Source of the DNA: an uncultured Lachnospiraceae bacterium | GTDB taxonomy: Bacteria > Bacillota > Clostridia > Lachnospirales > Lachnospiraceae | NCBI GenBank assembly: GCA_934339135.1 | Contig: CAKRHP010000008.1 | Span: 62,001 to 126,000, forward strand | Direction: 5' to 3' | Length of the DNA stretch: 64,000 bases | In this document: positions 36,123 to 46,418 of the stretch, piece after piece | How the letters are laid out: each line of letters opens with the position of its first letter | Position numbering within the stretch: position 1 is the first letter of the stretch | Made by a program: the position numbers and the translations under genes | The notes under the pieces: model-generated | What the model saw: the letters and a program-made list of their open reading frames with translations, nothing else | What the model was told of the DNA's origin: nothing | The model's database searches: none

Positions 36123-36377
36123 ATGGAATATGAAAAGCTGCAGAATCTTTTGGCAGAAATATTAGAGGTAGAACCGGAGCAGATCCGCAAGGAAAAGTCC
36201 TTTGTGAGGGACTATGGAGCGGATTCCCTGACTCTTTTTCAGATACTGATGGGAGTGGAAGCAGTATTTGGTGTGATCGCAGAGGAGCAGGAGCTCCTGC
36301 GGTGGAATACTGTGGGAGAGCTTTGGGAATATTTACAGACAGGCAGAGGAATTACAGGAAAGGGTTCATCGTTATGA
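36123..36377 (+). CDS. acpP: Acyl carrier protein, divergent
   Basis: With the ATG at 36123, four bases behind GGTGAT, the protein has 84 residues; in-frame ATG codons 6 and 12 bases upstream are possible. The phosphopantetheine site is GADSL, preceded by the usual acidic helix start (FVRDYG). Helix 2 reads TLFQILMGVEAVFGVI instead of the canonical acidic DTVELVMALEEEFG, and the tail (TGRGITGKGSSL) is unusual. It would carry acyl chains for PlsX and fatty-acid synthesis, or be a specialised second ACP. The stop overlaps the start of rnc. Confidence 0.85.
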   Translation: MEYEKLQNLLAEILEVEPEQIRKEKSFVRDYGADSLTLFQILMGVEAVFGVIAEEQELLRWNTVGELWEYLQTGRGITGKGSSL

Positions 36378-37078
36378 GATCAAAAGAAATGGGGGAGTTT
36401 GAGAAGGAAGCAGGGTATATTTTTAAAGATAAGTCTCTGCTGGCAACGGCATTGACCCACAGCTCATACTCCAACGAAAAGAAAATGAAAAAGACACAGT
36501 GCAATGAGAGACTGGAGTTTCTGGGAGATGCTGTGCTGGAGCTGGTATCCAGTGAGTTTATCTTTCGCCGTCATCCGGACATGCCGGAGGGAGAGATGAC
36601 CAAGACCAGAGCAAGCTATGTCTGTGAACCGACGCTGGCACTTTGCGCCAGGGAGATTCACCTGGGGGATTATCTGCGTCTGGGAAAGGGCGAGGAGCTT
36701 ACCGGTGGCAGGCAGAGAGATTCGGTGCTGTCGGATGCTCTGGAGGCGACCATTGGTGCCATCTATATGGACGGCGGCTTTGAACCGGCCAAACGATATA
36801 TCGAGGAGCATATTCTCAAGGACATTGATAATAAAAAGCTTTTTTATGACAGTAAAACATTTCTGCAGGAAATTGTTCAGCGCCATGAGGGTGATACGCT
36901 GGAATATAAACTGATCGGAGAGAGTGGGCCGGATCATCATAAGGAGTATCAGGCTGCCGTATTTGTCAATGGTAGACAGATATCTACCGGAACCGGTCAG
37001 ACCAAAAAGAAAGCAGAGCAGTCTGCGGCCTATGAGGCGATACTGGTCTTAAAAAGAGAGGCGGACGGACGCCGATAG
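36374..37078 (+). CDS. rnc: Ribonuclease III
   Basis: The ATG at 36374 overlaps the acpP stop (ATGA) and is preceded by AAAGGG, giving 234 residues. The RNase III signature NERLEFLGDAVLELVSS carries the catalytic acids, with DALEATIGAIYMDGG as the second metal site. The C-terminal 70 residues are a double-stranded RNA-binding domain (TFLQEIVQRHEGDTLEYKLI, then GQTKKKAEQSAAYEA). It processes rRNA precursors and structured mRNAs. smc follows 17 bases on. Confidence 0.97.
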   Translation: MRSKEMGEFEKEAGYIFKDKSLLATALTHSSYSNEKKMKKTQCNERLEFLGDAVLELVSSEFIFRRHPDMPEGEMTKTRASYVCEPTLALCAREIHLGDYLRLGKGEELTGGRQRDSVLSDALEATIGAIYMDGGFEPAKRYIEEHILKDIDNKKLFYDSKTFLQEIVQRHEGDTLEYKLIGESGPDHHKEYQAAVFVNGRQISTGTGQTKKKAEQSAAYEAILVLKREADGRR

Positions 37079-37095
37079 TCACAGGGAGAACATAG

Positions 37096-40000
37096 ATGTA
37101 TTTAAAAAGTCTGGAAGTGCATGGTTTTAAATCATTTGCCAATAAATTATTATTTGAATTTCATAATGGTATTACGGCGATTGTAGGACCTAACGGAAGT
37201 GGAAAGAGCAATGTTGCCGATGCCGTGCGTTGGGTACTGGGTGAGCAGAGTGCCAAGCAGCTTCGTGGTGCCAAGATGGAGGACATCATCTTTGCGGGAA
37301 CGGAGCTTCGAAAGCCTCTGGGGTATGCCTATGTAGCCATTACCATCAGCAACGAGGATCATAAGCTAAATGTACCATATGAGGAGGTTACCATTGCCAG
37401 AAGAGTGTATCGTTCCGGCGAGAGCGAGTATCTCTTAAACGGTGTATCCTGCCGTCTGCGTGATATTCAGGAGCTGTTGTTTGATACCGGTATCGGTAAG
37501 GAGGGATATTCCATTATCGGACAGGGGCAGATCGATAAGATCCTGAGTGGTAAGCCGGAGGAGAGACGTGAGCTTTTTGATGAGGCTGCCGGTATTGTGA
37601 AGTTCAAAAAGAGAAAGGCTGCTGCAGAGAAAAACCTGGCGGAGGAGCAGCAGAATATGGTCCGTATCGAGGATATTCTGTCAGAGCTGGAAAAGCAGGT
37701 AGGACCACTGGAGAAGCAGTCGGAGAAGGCACATGAATATCTGATCTATCGTGATGAGCTTCGTAATCTGGATGTCAATATCTTTTTGATGGAGTATGAT
37801 CAGATTCATACGGAGATGGAAGAGGTGTCCCAGAAACAGGACATTGCTTCCGGTGATCTGGAACAGGCCAAAAAGGATTTTGAAGAGACAAAGGCGGAAT
37901 ATGCACAGGTGGAGGAGGTGCTGGAAAAACACAACCAGAGTCTGGAGGAGCATAAGGAACGCCTGACCAATTCCAGAGTATCCTTAAATGAGCAGGAAGG
38001 AAATGTCCGGGTGCTGCAGGAGCAGATCCGGAGTGCCGGCCAGAATGAGGAGCATTATAAAGAACGTCTGGAGAATCTCCAAAAATCCATGGATCAGGCA
38101 AAGGAGGAAAAGGCAGGATATCAGGAGAAGCAGGATGCCTTTGACGAACGCCTTGCCGGGATCCGTAAGGAACAAGATGAAATGAAGGAGCGTCTTGCAC
38201 AGACCTCCGGCCAGATCGCATCCACAGAGAAGGAGATTGCAGACCGCAATAACGAGATTCTGACGGCAATGAGTCAGATCACAGAGATCAAGACGGAGCA
38301 GCAGAAATATGAAACACAGCTGGAGCAGATCAATGTAAAGCGGGCTGAAATGACCCAGAAGGTGTTGAAAAATAAATCCGAAGCGGCAGGCCTGCAGGAA
38401 ACCATGGAGCAGCAAAAAGCGATCCTGTCCGATATTTCGGACAAGATTGAGGGAATGGATGCCAATAATGCAGAGATCCGTAATGCGTTAAAACGTCTTT
38501 CCGAGCGGAGTCAGGATCTGGAAAAAGAGCACCGGGATACCCAGCAGAAGTTCCATATGGCAAACTCCCGTCTCAATTCCCTGAAGAACATGACGGAGCG
38601 TTATGAAGGCTTTGGTCAGAGTATCCGCCGTGTGATGGAGCAGAAGGAGCATAATCCCGGCATCATTGGTGTTGTCGCAGACATCATCCGGGTGGAAAAG
38701 GATTATGAGATCGCGATCGAGACGGCTCTGGGAGGCAGTATTCAGAATATTGTCACAGATAATGAACAGACTGCCAAGGCGATGATCGCCCTGTTAAAAA
38801 AGAACCGTTACGGCCGTGCCACCTTCCTTCCGTTAACTAATATATCCGGTCGTGGTGTGAATCAGGCACAAAATATATTAAGGGAGCCGGGCGTAGTAGG
38901 TTTTGGTTCTTCTTTGGTGCATGCGGATGCGAAGTTTGACCAGCTGATCGAATATCTTCTGGGCAGATTTGTGGTGGTGGATCATATTGATAATGCCATC
39001 GCTCTTGCCAGAAAATATAAGCATTCCCTTCGGATCGTGACGAAGGAGGGAGAGCTCTTAAATCCGGGCGGTTCCATGTCCGGTGGAGCTTATAAAAACA
39101 ACAATAACCTCCTGGGACGCCACCGTGAGATGGACAATCTCGAAAAGGAAGTGGAGGCGCAGAGAGAGAGAATGCGCGGGATCCTGCGGGAGCAGGAGGA
39201 AGGCCGCAAAGAAGCCGAGGAGCAGCAGAAGGCCATCGAAAAGAACCGCAGCATCCGTCAGGAGCTGATCCTGCAGCAAAATACAGCCAAGATCAACTAC
39301 GACAGAGCAAGGGGAGATTTCCTGCAGAACCAGAATGAGCTGGAGCAGATCCGTCTGGACAGCCAGGGGATCGAGAGTACAAAGGTAGAGCTTCAGAAGC
39401 AGTTAGATGATCTGAAAGCGAGCATCAGCGACAGCGAGAGCCGCAGCAAGGAGAATGAAACATATCTGGAGGAGCTGAATCATCGTCTGGAGGAGCTTCG
39501 TGAGGCTGAAAAGGAGCTTACGGAGAAAAACAACGAGTATACGCTGAAGATCTCCACAGAGGTTCAGAGCAATGAATTTGTGGCTCAGAATATCGCCCGT
39601 ATCAATGAGACGATGGAACAGCTGACATCAGAACTTGCCGGAATCCGGTCGGACAGCAGACAGGCAGAGGATCTCATGCAGGAAAAACAGCAGGAGATCG
39701 AGAAGGCAAAGAAGCAGATCGAGGATACAGCGGGAGAGATCACAGGACTGGAGGAAACGATCCGTCAGGAGACGGAGCAGAAGGACGAGCTTTCCAGACA
39801 ACATAAAGACTTCATTGATAAGAGAGAAGGTCTTTCCGACAAGATCAATGAGCTGGATAAAGAGTGTTTCCGTCTGAATAACCAGAAGGAAAAAATGGAG
39901 GAGCGGATCAACTCACGGACTACATATATGTGGGAGCAGTATGAGCTGACCTATCATGGAGCAGAGGAGCTTCGGACAAATACCGGGCTTTCCATGCCAC

Positions 40001-40659
40001 AGATGAAGCAGGAGATCAGTTCCTTAAAATCCAGGATCAAGGCACTGGGAGATGTCAATGTCAATGCCATCGAGCAGTATCAGGATGTGCTGGAGCGTTA
40101 TACCCAGTTAAAGACGCAGCATGACGACCTGATCAAGGCGGCTGGCGTGTTAGAGGGCATCATCAGCGAGCTGGACGAGTCTATGCGAAAGCAGTTTGCG
40201 GAGCAGTTTGCCGAGATCCGGGAACGTTTTGACAAGGTATTTAAGGAGCTTTTCGGTGGAGGCCGTGGTACTTTGGAGCTTCTGGAAGAGGAAGATATCC
40301 TGACGGCAGGCATCAAGATCGTGGCACAGCCACCGGGAAAGAAGCTTCAGAATATGATGCAGCTTTCCGGTGGAGAGAAGGCACTGACAGCCATTGCGCT
40401 GTTATTTGCAATCCAGAGTCTGAAGCCTTCCCCGTTCTGTCTGCTGGACGAGATCGAGGCGGCATTGGACGATTCCAACGTAGACCGTTATGCCCAGTAT
40501 CTTCATAAGCTGACAAAGGATACCCAGTTTATTGTGATCACCCATCGTCGAGGCACGATGAATGCGGCAGATATCCTGTATGGTATCACTATGCAGGAGA
40601 AGGGCGTTTCTACGCTGGTATCTGTAAATCTTCTGGATGAGAAGGATGTTGTAAACTAA
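37096..40659 (+). CDS. smc: Chromosome segregation ATPase SMC
   Basis: The 1187 residues have the classic plan: N-terminal Walker A (GPNGSGKSN at about 32-40), a first long coiled coil (about 170-500), a hinge (about 515-680, containing GVVADIIRVEKDYEIAIETA and GGSMSGGAYK), a second coiled coil (about 690-1015), and the C-terminal ABC signature LSGGEKALTAIALLFAIQ with Walker B FCLLDEIEAALDD. SMC condenses and segregates the nucoid with ScpA/ScpB, which are encoded elsewhere. rnc-smc-ftsY is a conserved Firmicute order. Confidence 0.98.
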   Translation: MYLKSLEVHGFKSFANKLLFEFHNGITAIVGPNGSGKSNVADAVRWVLGEQSAKQLRGAKMEDIIFAGTELRKPLGYAYVAITISNEDHKLNVPYEEVTIARRVYRSGESEYLLNGVSCRLRDIQELLFDTGIGKEGYSIIGQGQIDKILSGKPEERRELFDEAAGIVKFKKRKAAAEKNLAEEQQNMVRIEDILSELEKQVGPLEKQSEKAHEYLIYRDELRNLDVNIFLMEYDQIHTEMEEVSQKQDIASGDLEQAKKDFEETKAEYAQVEEVLEKHNQSLEEHKERLTNSRVSLNEQEGNVRVLQEQIRSAGQNEEHYKERLENLQKSMDQAKEEKAGYQEKQDAFDERLAGIRKEQDEMKERLAQTSGQIASTEKEIADRNNEILTAMSQITEIKTEQQKYETQLEQINVKRAEMTQKVLKNKSEAAGLQETMEQQKAILSDISDKIEGMDANNAEIRNALKRLSERSQDLEKEHRDTQQKFHMANSRLNSLKNMTERYEGFGQSIRRVMEQKEHNPGIIGVVADIIRVEKDYEIAIETALGGSIQNIVTDNEQTAKAMIALLKKNRYGRATFLPLTNISGRGVNQAQNILREPGVVGFGSSLVHADAKFDQLIEYLLGRFVVVDHIDNAIALARKYKHSLRIVTKEGELLNPGGSMSGGAYKNNNNLLGRHREMDNLEKEVEAQRERMRGILREQEEGRKEAEEQQKAIEKNRSIRQELILQQNTAKINYDRARGDFLQNQNELEQIRLDSQGIESTKVELQKQLDDLKASISDSESRSKENETYLEELNHRLEELREAEKELTEKNNEYTLKISTEVQSNEFVAQNIARINETMEQLTSELAGIRSDSRQAEDLMQEKQQEIEKAKKQIEDTAGEITGLEETIRQETEQKDELSRQHKDFIDKREGLSDKINELDKECFRLNNQKEKMEERINSRTTYMWEQYELTYHGAEELRTNTGLSMPQMKQEISSLKSRIKALGDVNVNAIEQYQDVLERYTQLKTQHDDLIKAAGVLEGIISELDESMRKQFAEQFAEIRERFDKVFKELFGGGRGTLELLEEEDILTAGIKIVAQPPGKKLQNMMQLSGGEKALTAIALLFAIQSLKPSPFCLLDEIEAALDDSNVDRYAQYLHKLTKDTQFIVITHRRGTMNAADILYGITMQEKGVSTLVSVNLLDEKDVVN

Positions 40660-40768
40660 TGGACTCGTGGCTTGATACCCGGCCGGGTCTGGCTGGATAC
40701 AGGTGAGGATATGGTCAGCATCGCAGGACAGATCATATATATCGCATTATGCGGGAAATGGAGCAGTT

Positions 40769-41701
40769 ATGGGATTTTTTGACAGATTAAAAAGTGGTCT
40801 GACAAAGACCAGAGACAATTTTGTATCAGGAATTGATTCTCTTTTCAGTGGTTTCTCTGAGATTGATGATGATTTTTATGAGGAGCTGGAGGAGATCCTG
40901 ATCATGGCGGATATTGGTGTGAACACCACCGACAGGATCATTGAGGATCTTAAGGAAAAGGTAAAGGAGCAGAAGATCAAAGAGGTTTCCGTATGCCGAC
41001 AGCTTCTGATGGATACCATAAAGCAGCAGATGCAGGTGGATGAGACTGCATATGAGTTTGAGCATAAGACATCTGTAGTATTGATGATCGGTGTCAACGG
41101 TGTTGGAAAAACGACTTCTGTAGGAAAACTAGCCGGTCAGTTAAAGGCCCAGGGCAAAAAGGTGATCCTGGCGGCGGCAGATACCTTCCGTGCGGCAGCC
41201 ATCGAGCAGCTGACGGAGTGGTCCAACCGTGCCGGTGTGGAGATCATTGCCGGACAGGAGGGCGGAGATCCAGCTTCTGTTGTTTTTGATGCGGTCAATG
41301 CCGCAAAGGCGAGAAAGGCAGATGTGCTGATCTGCGATACGGCAGGACGTCTTCACAATAAAAAGAACCTGATGGAGGAGCTTCGCAAGATCAACCGGAT
41401 TATTGAGCGGGAGTTTCCGGAGGCATACCGGGAGACGCTGATCGTATTGGATGGAACCACAGGACAGAATGCGCTGGTACAGGCAAAGCAGTTTGCGGAG
41501 GTAGCAGATATTTCCGGAATCGTGCTGACAAAGCTGGATGGAACAGCCAGAGGCGGTATTGCGATCGCCATTCAGTCGGAGATGAATATTCCGGTGAAAT
41601 ATATCGGTATCGGAGAGCAGATCGACGATCTGCAGAAGTTTGATGCGGACAAGTTTGTGGATGCCCTGTTTGAGACGCAGGACGGGGATGAGGAGGAATA
41701 A
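40769..41701 (+). CDS. ftsY: Signal recognition particle receptor FtsY
   Basis: The start is the ATG at 40769 (GGAG just upstream); an earlier in-frame codon would add an unconserved leader. The 310 residues have a short acidic N-domain without a large A domain, then the SRP GTPase motifs [51 protein letters not shown] and a C-terminal [13 protein letters not shown]. It receives ribosome-SRP complexes at the membrane. In many Firmicutes ylxM-ffh follows; here that pair is displaced (ylxM is at 57239). Confidence 0.97.
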   Translation: MGFFDRLKSGLTKTRDNFVSGIDSLFSGFSEIDDDFYEELEEILIMADIGVNTTDRIIEDLKEKVKEQKIKEVSVCRQLLMDTIKQQMQVDETAYEFEHKTSVVLMIGVNGVGKTTSVGKLAGQLKAQGKKVILAAADTFRAAAIEQLTEWSNRAGVEIIAGQEGGDPASVVFDAVNAAKARKADVLICDTAGRLHNKKNLMEELRKINRIIEREFPEAYRETLIVLDGTTGQNALVQAKQFAEVADISGIVLTKLDGTARGGIAIAIQSEMNIPVKYIGIGEQIDDLQKFDADKFVDALFETQDGDEEE

Positions 41702-41778
41702 GCAGGAGTCGTCCTGTACCATAATATATGACTGTCAGAAAAGATGACAGAAAAGAGAAGAAAGGCATGGTGATTCAT

Positions 41779-42996
41779 ATGATGACATTGGAAAGTTTTG
41801 AGGAGGCAGCAGAAAAGGTAAAAGAGGTTACGCTTCCCACGAATCTGATCTATAGCGATTACTTTTCAGAAATGTCCGGCAATAAGGTATATTTAAAGCC
41901 GGAGAATCTGCAGAATACTGGAGCATATAAGGTAAGGGGAGCTTATTATAAAGCAAGTACCCTGACAGAGGAGGAGCTGGCACATGGATTGATCACAGCT
42001 TCTGCGGGCAATCATGCGCAGGGCGTTGCCAATGCAGCCAAGCTGTTTGGAACAAAGGCAGTGATCGTAATGCCTACCACAACCCCTCTGATCAAGGTAA
42101 ACCGTACCAGAAGCTATGGCGCAGAGGTTGTGCTGTATGGTGGTGTCTATGACGAGTCTTATCAGAAAGCACTGGAGATTGCCGAGGAGCGCAAAATGAC
42201 ATTTGTGCATCCGTTCAACGACCTTGCGGTGGCAACGGGACAGGGTTCTATCGCAATGGAGATATTTAAGGAGCTGCCAACGGTGGACATCATTCTCGTG
42301 CCGATCGGTGGCGGCGGACTGGCTGCCGGAGTATCCACTCTGGCCAAAATGCTGAATCCGAACATTCAGGTGATCGGTGTGGAACCGGCCAATGCAGCCT
42401 GCATGAAGGCATCCCTGAAAGCGGGAAAGGTTGTTTCCCTGCCAAGTGCCGTGACCATTGCAGACGGTACTGCCGTAAAGACACCGGGAGACATTGTATT
42501 CCCATATATTCAGAAGAATCTGGACGATATCATTACCGTAGAGGATGAGGAGCTTATTGTAAACTTCCTGGATGTCGTCGAAAATCACAAGATGGTTGTG
42601 GAAAATTCCGGTCTTTTAACAGTTGCCGCCCTGAAGCATTTAAATTGCAAGGATAAGAGAGTAGTGTCTATCCTGAGTGGCGGTAACATGGACATCATTA
42701 CCATGTCCTCTGTAGTACAGCATGGACTGATTGAGAGAGGCCGTGTATTTACCGTGTCGGTACAGCTTCCGGATCGTCCGGGCGAGCTGGTCAACGTGGC
42801 AAATGTCATTGCGCAGCTTAAGGGAAATGTCATCCGTCTGGAGCATAACCAGTTTGTCAGCATTAACCGGAATGCCGCAGTAGAGTTAAAGATCACATTA
42901 GAGGCATTTGGTCACGAGCATAAGCAGCAGATCGTCGATGCATTGAAGGAAAAGGGATATGATCCAAAACTGGAAAATCCAACCAGTCTTTACTAA
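41779..42996 (+). CDS. ilvA: Threonine ammonia-lyase with ACT-like regulatory domain
   Basis: Taking the ATG at 41779 gives 405 residues. The PLP lysine is in NTGAYKVRGAYYK, the phosphate cradle in ASAGNHAQGVA, and the substrate serine-rich loop in IGGGGLAAGVS. The last 80 residues are an ACT-type domain (FTVSVQLPDRPGELVNVANV). Length and the single short ACT domain fit the clostridial IlvA/TdcB group, which deaminates threonine to 2-oxobutanoate for isoleucine synthesis or catabolism; the sequence does not decide which. No terminator separates it from hisZ, 96 bases downstream. Confidence 0.92.
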   Translation: MMTLESFEEAAEKVKEVTLPTNLIYSDYFSEMSGNKVYLKPENLQNTGAYKVRGAYYKASTLTEEELAHGLITASAGNHAQGVANAAKLFGTKAVIVMPTTTPLIKVNRTRSYGAEVVLYGGVYDESYQKALEIAEERKMTFVHPFNDLAVATGQGSIAMEIFKELPTVDIILVPIGGGGLAAGVSTLAKMLNPNIQVIGVEPANAACMKASLKAGKVVSLPSAVTIADGTAVKTPGDIVFPYIQKNLDDIITVEDEELIVNFLDVVENHKMVVENSGLLTVAALKHLNCKDKRVVSILSGGNMDIITMSSVVQHGLIERGRVFTVSVQLPDRPGELVNVANVIAQLKGNVIRLEHNQFVSINRNAAVELKITLEAFGHEHKQQIVDALKEKGYDPKLENPTSLY

Positions 42997-43092
42997 TTAC
43001 AAAAATACTGCAATAATAAGAGGGCAGAGAAATCAGGTCATCTTAAAATATAAATACCGCACATGATACAGGTGTGCAGAAAAGAGGAGAGC

Positions 43093-44307
43093 ATGTCAGA
43101 ACAGAATTTTGGTCAGGAACTATTGCATACACCCGGCGGTGTCCGGGATATTTACGGCGCAGAATGTGCCAGCCGTTTAAAGATACAGCAGGAGCTTCAT
43201 CAGGTCATGATCTCCTATGGATTTCGTGATATCCAGACACCAACCTTTGAATACTTTGATATATTCAGCAAGGAAAAGGGCTCCGTACAGTCTCAGGCAA
43301 TGTTTAAGTTTTTTGACCGGGGCAATAACACCCTTGTACTCCGGCCGGATATCACACCGGCGATCGCGCGCTGTGTATCAAAGTATGACAGAGAGGAAGA
43401 AATGCCGATCCGTCTGTGCTATATGGGCAATACATTTGTAAACACTACGCCATACAAGGGAAAGCTTCAGGAGGTAACACAGCTTGGAGCGGAGCTTTTC
43501 AATGATACCAGCTCCGATGCGGATGCCGAGATGGTGGTACTTACGATTGAATGTCTGTTAAAGAGCGGTCTGCAGGAGTTCCAGCTGGAGATCGGCCACG
43601 CAGATCTGCTGCGGGGACTGGTGGAGGAAGCCGGATTTTCCGCTGCGGAGGCAGAGGAGCTGTTCACATTGATCGAGAGCAAAAACTTCTTTGGTGTGGA
43701 GGAGCTTCTGGATCGCCTGACCGTGGCAAAGCCGTTAAAGGAAATTTTTGTCAGTCTGTCAGAGCTTCAGGGAAGCTTTGCAGAGTCAGAGACTTTCGTA
43801 AAGGAAAGAACCGACAATGAGCGTGTATTAAAGGCACTGGACCGCTTAAAGAAGGTAGAGCAGATCGTGGCAATGTACGGTTATCAGCAGTACATTACGG
43901 TGGATCTGAGTATGCTGAGTAATTACAGCTATTATACGGGCGTGATCTTCCGGGCGTATACATACGGAAACGGTGAGGCACTGGCGAGCGGTGGACGCTA
44001 TGATGGTCTGGTGGCGCAGTTTGGCAAGGATGCACCGGCGATCGGAGCAGTTATTATCGTGGATCAGTTAATGTTAGCTCTGGAGCGGCAGCAGCTTCTG
44101 AAAAAGGAGAAGTCGGGCGGTACTCTGGTGGTTTATCCGGCACAGTACCGGGAGAAGGCGCATCATCTGGCAGCAAAGCTCAGGGGAAGCGGCAAGATCG
44201 TCCAGCTGATCCGGAAATCCTCCGGCAGAGAGCTAAACCAGTATCAGGAATATGCGGACCGGATCGGAGCGGACGATGTGATCCTGGTGCAGGCAGATAC
44301 GATTTAA
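43093..44307 (+). CDS. hisZ: ATP phosphoribosyltransferase regulatory subunit
   Basis: The ATG at 43093 follows GAGGAGAG; 404 residues. The protein is a HisRS-like fold lacking tRNA-binding features: LLHTPGGVRDIYG, FEYFDIF, LRPDITPAIARCV with motif 2, and ASGGRYDGLVAQFG as motif 3. It pairs with the short-form HisG encoded next and confers histidine feedback. This head of the histidine block suits short HisG. The next gene starts 42 bases later. Confidence 0.94.
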   Translation: MSEQNFGQELLHTPGGVRDIYGAECASRLKIQQELHQVMISYGFRDIQTPTFEYFDIFSKEKGSVQSQAMFKFFDRGNNTLVLRPDITPAIARCVSKYDREEEMPIRLCYMGNTFVNTTPYKGKLQEVTQLGAELFNDTSSDADAEMVVLTIECLLKSGLQEFQLEIGHADLLRGLVEEAGFSAAEAEELFTLIESKNFFGVEELLDRLTVAKPLKEIFVSLSELQGSFAESETFVKERTDNERVLKALDRLKKVEQIVAMYGYQQYITVDLSMLSNYSYYTGVIFRAYTYGNGEALASGGRYDGLVAQFGKDAPAIGAVIIVDQLMLALERQQLLKKEKSGGTLVVYPAQYREKAHHLAAKLRGSGKIVQLIRKSSGRELNQYQEYADRIGADDVILVQADTI

Positions 44308-44349
44308 GAAGCCGGTTGACCAAACATAGCAAAAGAACGGAGTGAAGAG

Positions 44350-45000
44350 ATGAGATATATAACATTTGCCCTTGCAAAGGGAAGACTTGCAAAGCATACA
44401 TTAAGCCTTTTGGAGCAGATAGGCATTACCTGTGAGGAAATGAAGGATGAAAAGACGAGAAAGCTGATCTTTGTCAATGAGGAGTTAGGCTACCGCTTTT
44501 TCCTTTCCAAAGCAACCGATGTTCCGACCTACGTGGAGATGGGTGCGGCAGATATCGGTGTTGTCGGCAAGGATACGATCCTGGAGGCAGGGCGCAAGCT
44601 TTATGAGGTGCTTGACCTGAATGTGGGAAAGTGCAGAATGTGCGTGGCAGGACCGGAAAGTGCCAGAGAAAAGCTGAATGACGGCTCACTGATCCGGGTG
44701 GCAAGCAAATATCCACGGATCGCAAAAGACTATTTTTATAATACAAAGCATCAGACCGTAGAGATCATTAAGCTCAACGGATCTGTGGAGCTGGCACCGA
44801 TCGTAGGACTTTCTGAGGTGATCGTGGATATTGTTGAGACAGGATCCACATTGAAGGAAAACGGCCTTAAGGTGCTGGAGGAGATATGCCCCCTGTCTGC
44901 GAGAGTGGTTGTCAATGAGGTGAGCATGAAGATGGAGCATGAGAGGATCACGAAGCTTGTCAAAGATCTGAAAAAGATTGTTTCTGCAAATCAGGAATAA
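44350..45000 (+). CDS. hisG: ATP phosphoribosyltransferase, short form
   Basis: The 216-residue length shows the short form without the C-terminal regulatory domain, which requires HisZ. Motifs include FALAKGRLAKHTL, GAADIGVVGKDTILE, RVASKYPRIAKDYF and the PRPP-loop IVDIVETGSTLKENGL. It catalyses the first step of histidine synthesis, ATP plus PRPP to phosphoribosyl-ATP. Confidence 0.97.
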   Translation: MRYITFALAKGRLAKHTLSLLEQIGITCEEMKDEKTRKLIFVNEELGYRFFLSKATDVPTYVEMGAADIGVVGKDTILEAGRKLYEVLDLNVGKCRMCVAGPESAREKLNDGSLIRVASKYPRIAKDYFYNTKHQTVEIIKLNGSVELAPIVGLSEVIVDIVETGSTLKENGLKVLEEICPLSARVVVNEVSMKMEHERITKLVKDLKKIVSANQE

Positions 45001-45067
45001 TTTGAAAAATCCATATACGAAAGATTTATCAAATAGCAGTTGTACATAGAGCAAAGGAGGAAATACC

Positions 45068-46363
45068 ATGCGGATCGTTACATTAACGGAGAAAGAAAAG
45101 AACAACATTTTGGAGAATATGCTGAAGAGAAGTCCAAACCAGTATGGAAAGTATCAGGATGCGGTGGACGAGATCTTAAACGCAGTAAAAGACAGAAAAG
45201 ACAAGGCACTCTTTGAGTATACCGAGAAGTTTGATGGCGTGACCATCACGCCGGAGACGATCCGTGTGACACAGGAGGAGATTGACGAAGCATATGAGCA
45301 GGTGGATCAGGAGCTGATCGATGTGATCCGCAAGGCTCTGGTCAATATCCGTTCTTATCATGAGAAGCAGGTGCGTTACAGCTGGTTTGACAGCAAGCCG
45401 GACGGCACTCTGCTGGGACAGAAGATCACACCACTTGAGAGAGTCGGTGTTTATGTGCCGGGCGGCAAAGCAGTATATCCTTCTTCTGTTCTGATGAATG
45501 TGATGCCGGCGAAGGTTGCGGGTGTGGATCGTATCGTGATGACAACACCTCCGGGAAAGGATGGAAAGGTATATCCTGTCACACTGGTTGCAGCCAATGA
45601 GGCCGGTGTGGATGAGATCTACAAGGTAGGCGGTGCCCAGGCGATCGCCGCTCTGGCATACGGTACCGAGAGTATCCGCAAGGTGGACAAGATCGTTGGA
45701 CCGGGCAATATTTTTGTGGCACTTGCCAAGAGAACCGTATATGGCCACGTCAGCATTGATTCCATTGCCGGACCAAGCGAGATCCTTGTACTGGCGGATG
45801 AGACAGCCAATCCAAGATATGTGGCAGCAGATCTTTTATCACAGGCAGAGCATGATGAGCTTGCCAGTGCAATTCTGATCACCACGAGCATGGAGCTTGC
45901 AAAGAAGGTATCCGAAGAGGTGGATGGCTTTGTGGCACAGCTTTCCCGCAAGGAGATCATTCAGAAGTCCCTGGATTCCTATGGATATATTCTGGTGGCA
46001 GACAATATGCAGGATGCCATCGATACTGCCAATGAGATCGCGTCAGAGCATCTGGAGATCATGACAGCTAATCCGTATGATACGATGACAAGGATCCGTA
46101 ATGCAGGAGCAATTTTCTTAGGCGAGTACAGCAGCGAGCCTCTGGGAGACTACTTTGCAGGGCCAAACCATATATTACCAACCAACGGTACCGCGAAGTT
46201 CTTTTCTCCGCTTTCCGTAGATGATTTCGTAAAGAAATCCAGCATCATTTCTTACTCAGAGGAAGCATTGGAGCTTGTTCACGAGGATATTGAGAAGTTT
46301 GCAAAGGCAGAGAAGCTGACAGCGCATGCCAACTCGATTGCCGTGAGATTCGAAGAAAAGTAG
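45068..46363 (+). CDS. hisD: Histidinol dehydrogenase
   Basis: The 431-residue enzyme starts behind AAAGGAGGAAA. Characteristic stretches are RVGVYVPGGKAVYPSSVLMN, VGGAQAIAALAYGTESI, VDKIVGPGNIFVALAKR, SIDSIAGPSEILVLAD and AGPNHILPTNGTAKF, including the zinc and catalytic residues. It oxidises L-histidinol to histidine in two NAD-dependent steps, the end of the pathway. The next gene has a possible promoter of its own. Confidence 0.98.
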   Translation: MRIVTLTEKEKNNILENMLKRSPNQYGKYQDAVDEILNAVKDRKDKALFEYTEKFDGVTITPETIRVTQEEIDEAYEQVDQELIDVIRKALVNIRSYHEKQVRYSWFDSKPDGTLLGQKITPLERVGVYVPGGKAVYPSSVLMNVMPAKVAGVDRIVMTTPPGKDGKVYPVTLVAANEAGVDEIYKVGGAQAIAALAYGTESIRKVDKIVGPGNIFVALAKRTVYGHVSIDSIAGPSEILVLADETANPRYVAADLLSQAEHDELASAILITTSMELAKKVSEEVDGFVAQLSRKEIIQKSLDSYGYILVADNMQDAIDTANEIASEHLEIMTANPYDTMTRIRNAGAIFLGEYSSEPLGDYFAGPNHILPTNGTAKFFSPLSVDDFVKKSSIISYSEEALELVHEDIEKFAKAEKLTAHANSIAVRFEEK

Positions 46364-46366
46364 TAT

Positions 46367-46395
46367 TTGCGTAAATATCATGGTTCGTGTATAAT
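46367..46395 (+). promoter_or_regulatory. Putative internal promoter before hisB
   Basis: TTGCGT (46367-46372), a 17-base spacer and TATAAT (46390-46395), just behind the hisD stop. It could allow hisB and hisIE expression apart from hisZGD. Confidence 0.5.
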
Positions 46396-46418
46396 TATTA
46401 TCATTAAGGAGGCAGGAT

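Noticed and set aside
41893..42588. A 231-codon minus-strand frame inside ilvA
   Set aside because: Shadow of the threonine ammonia-lyase gene; no start context.
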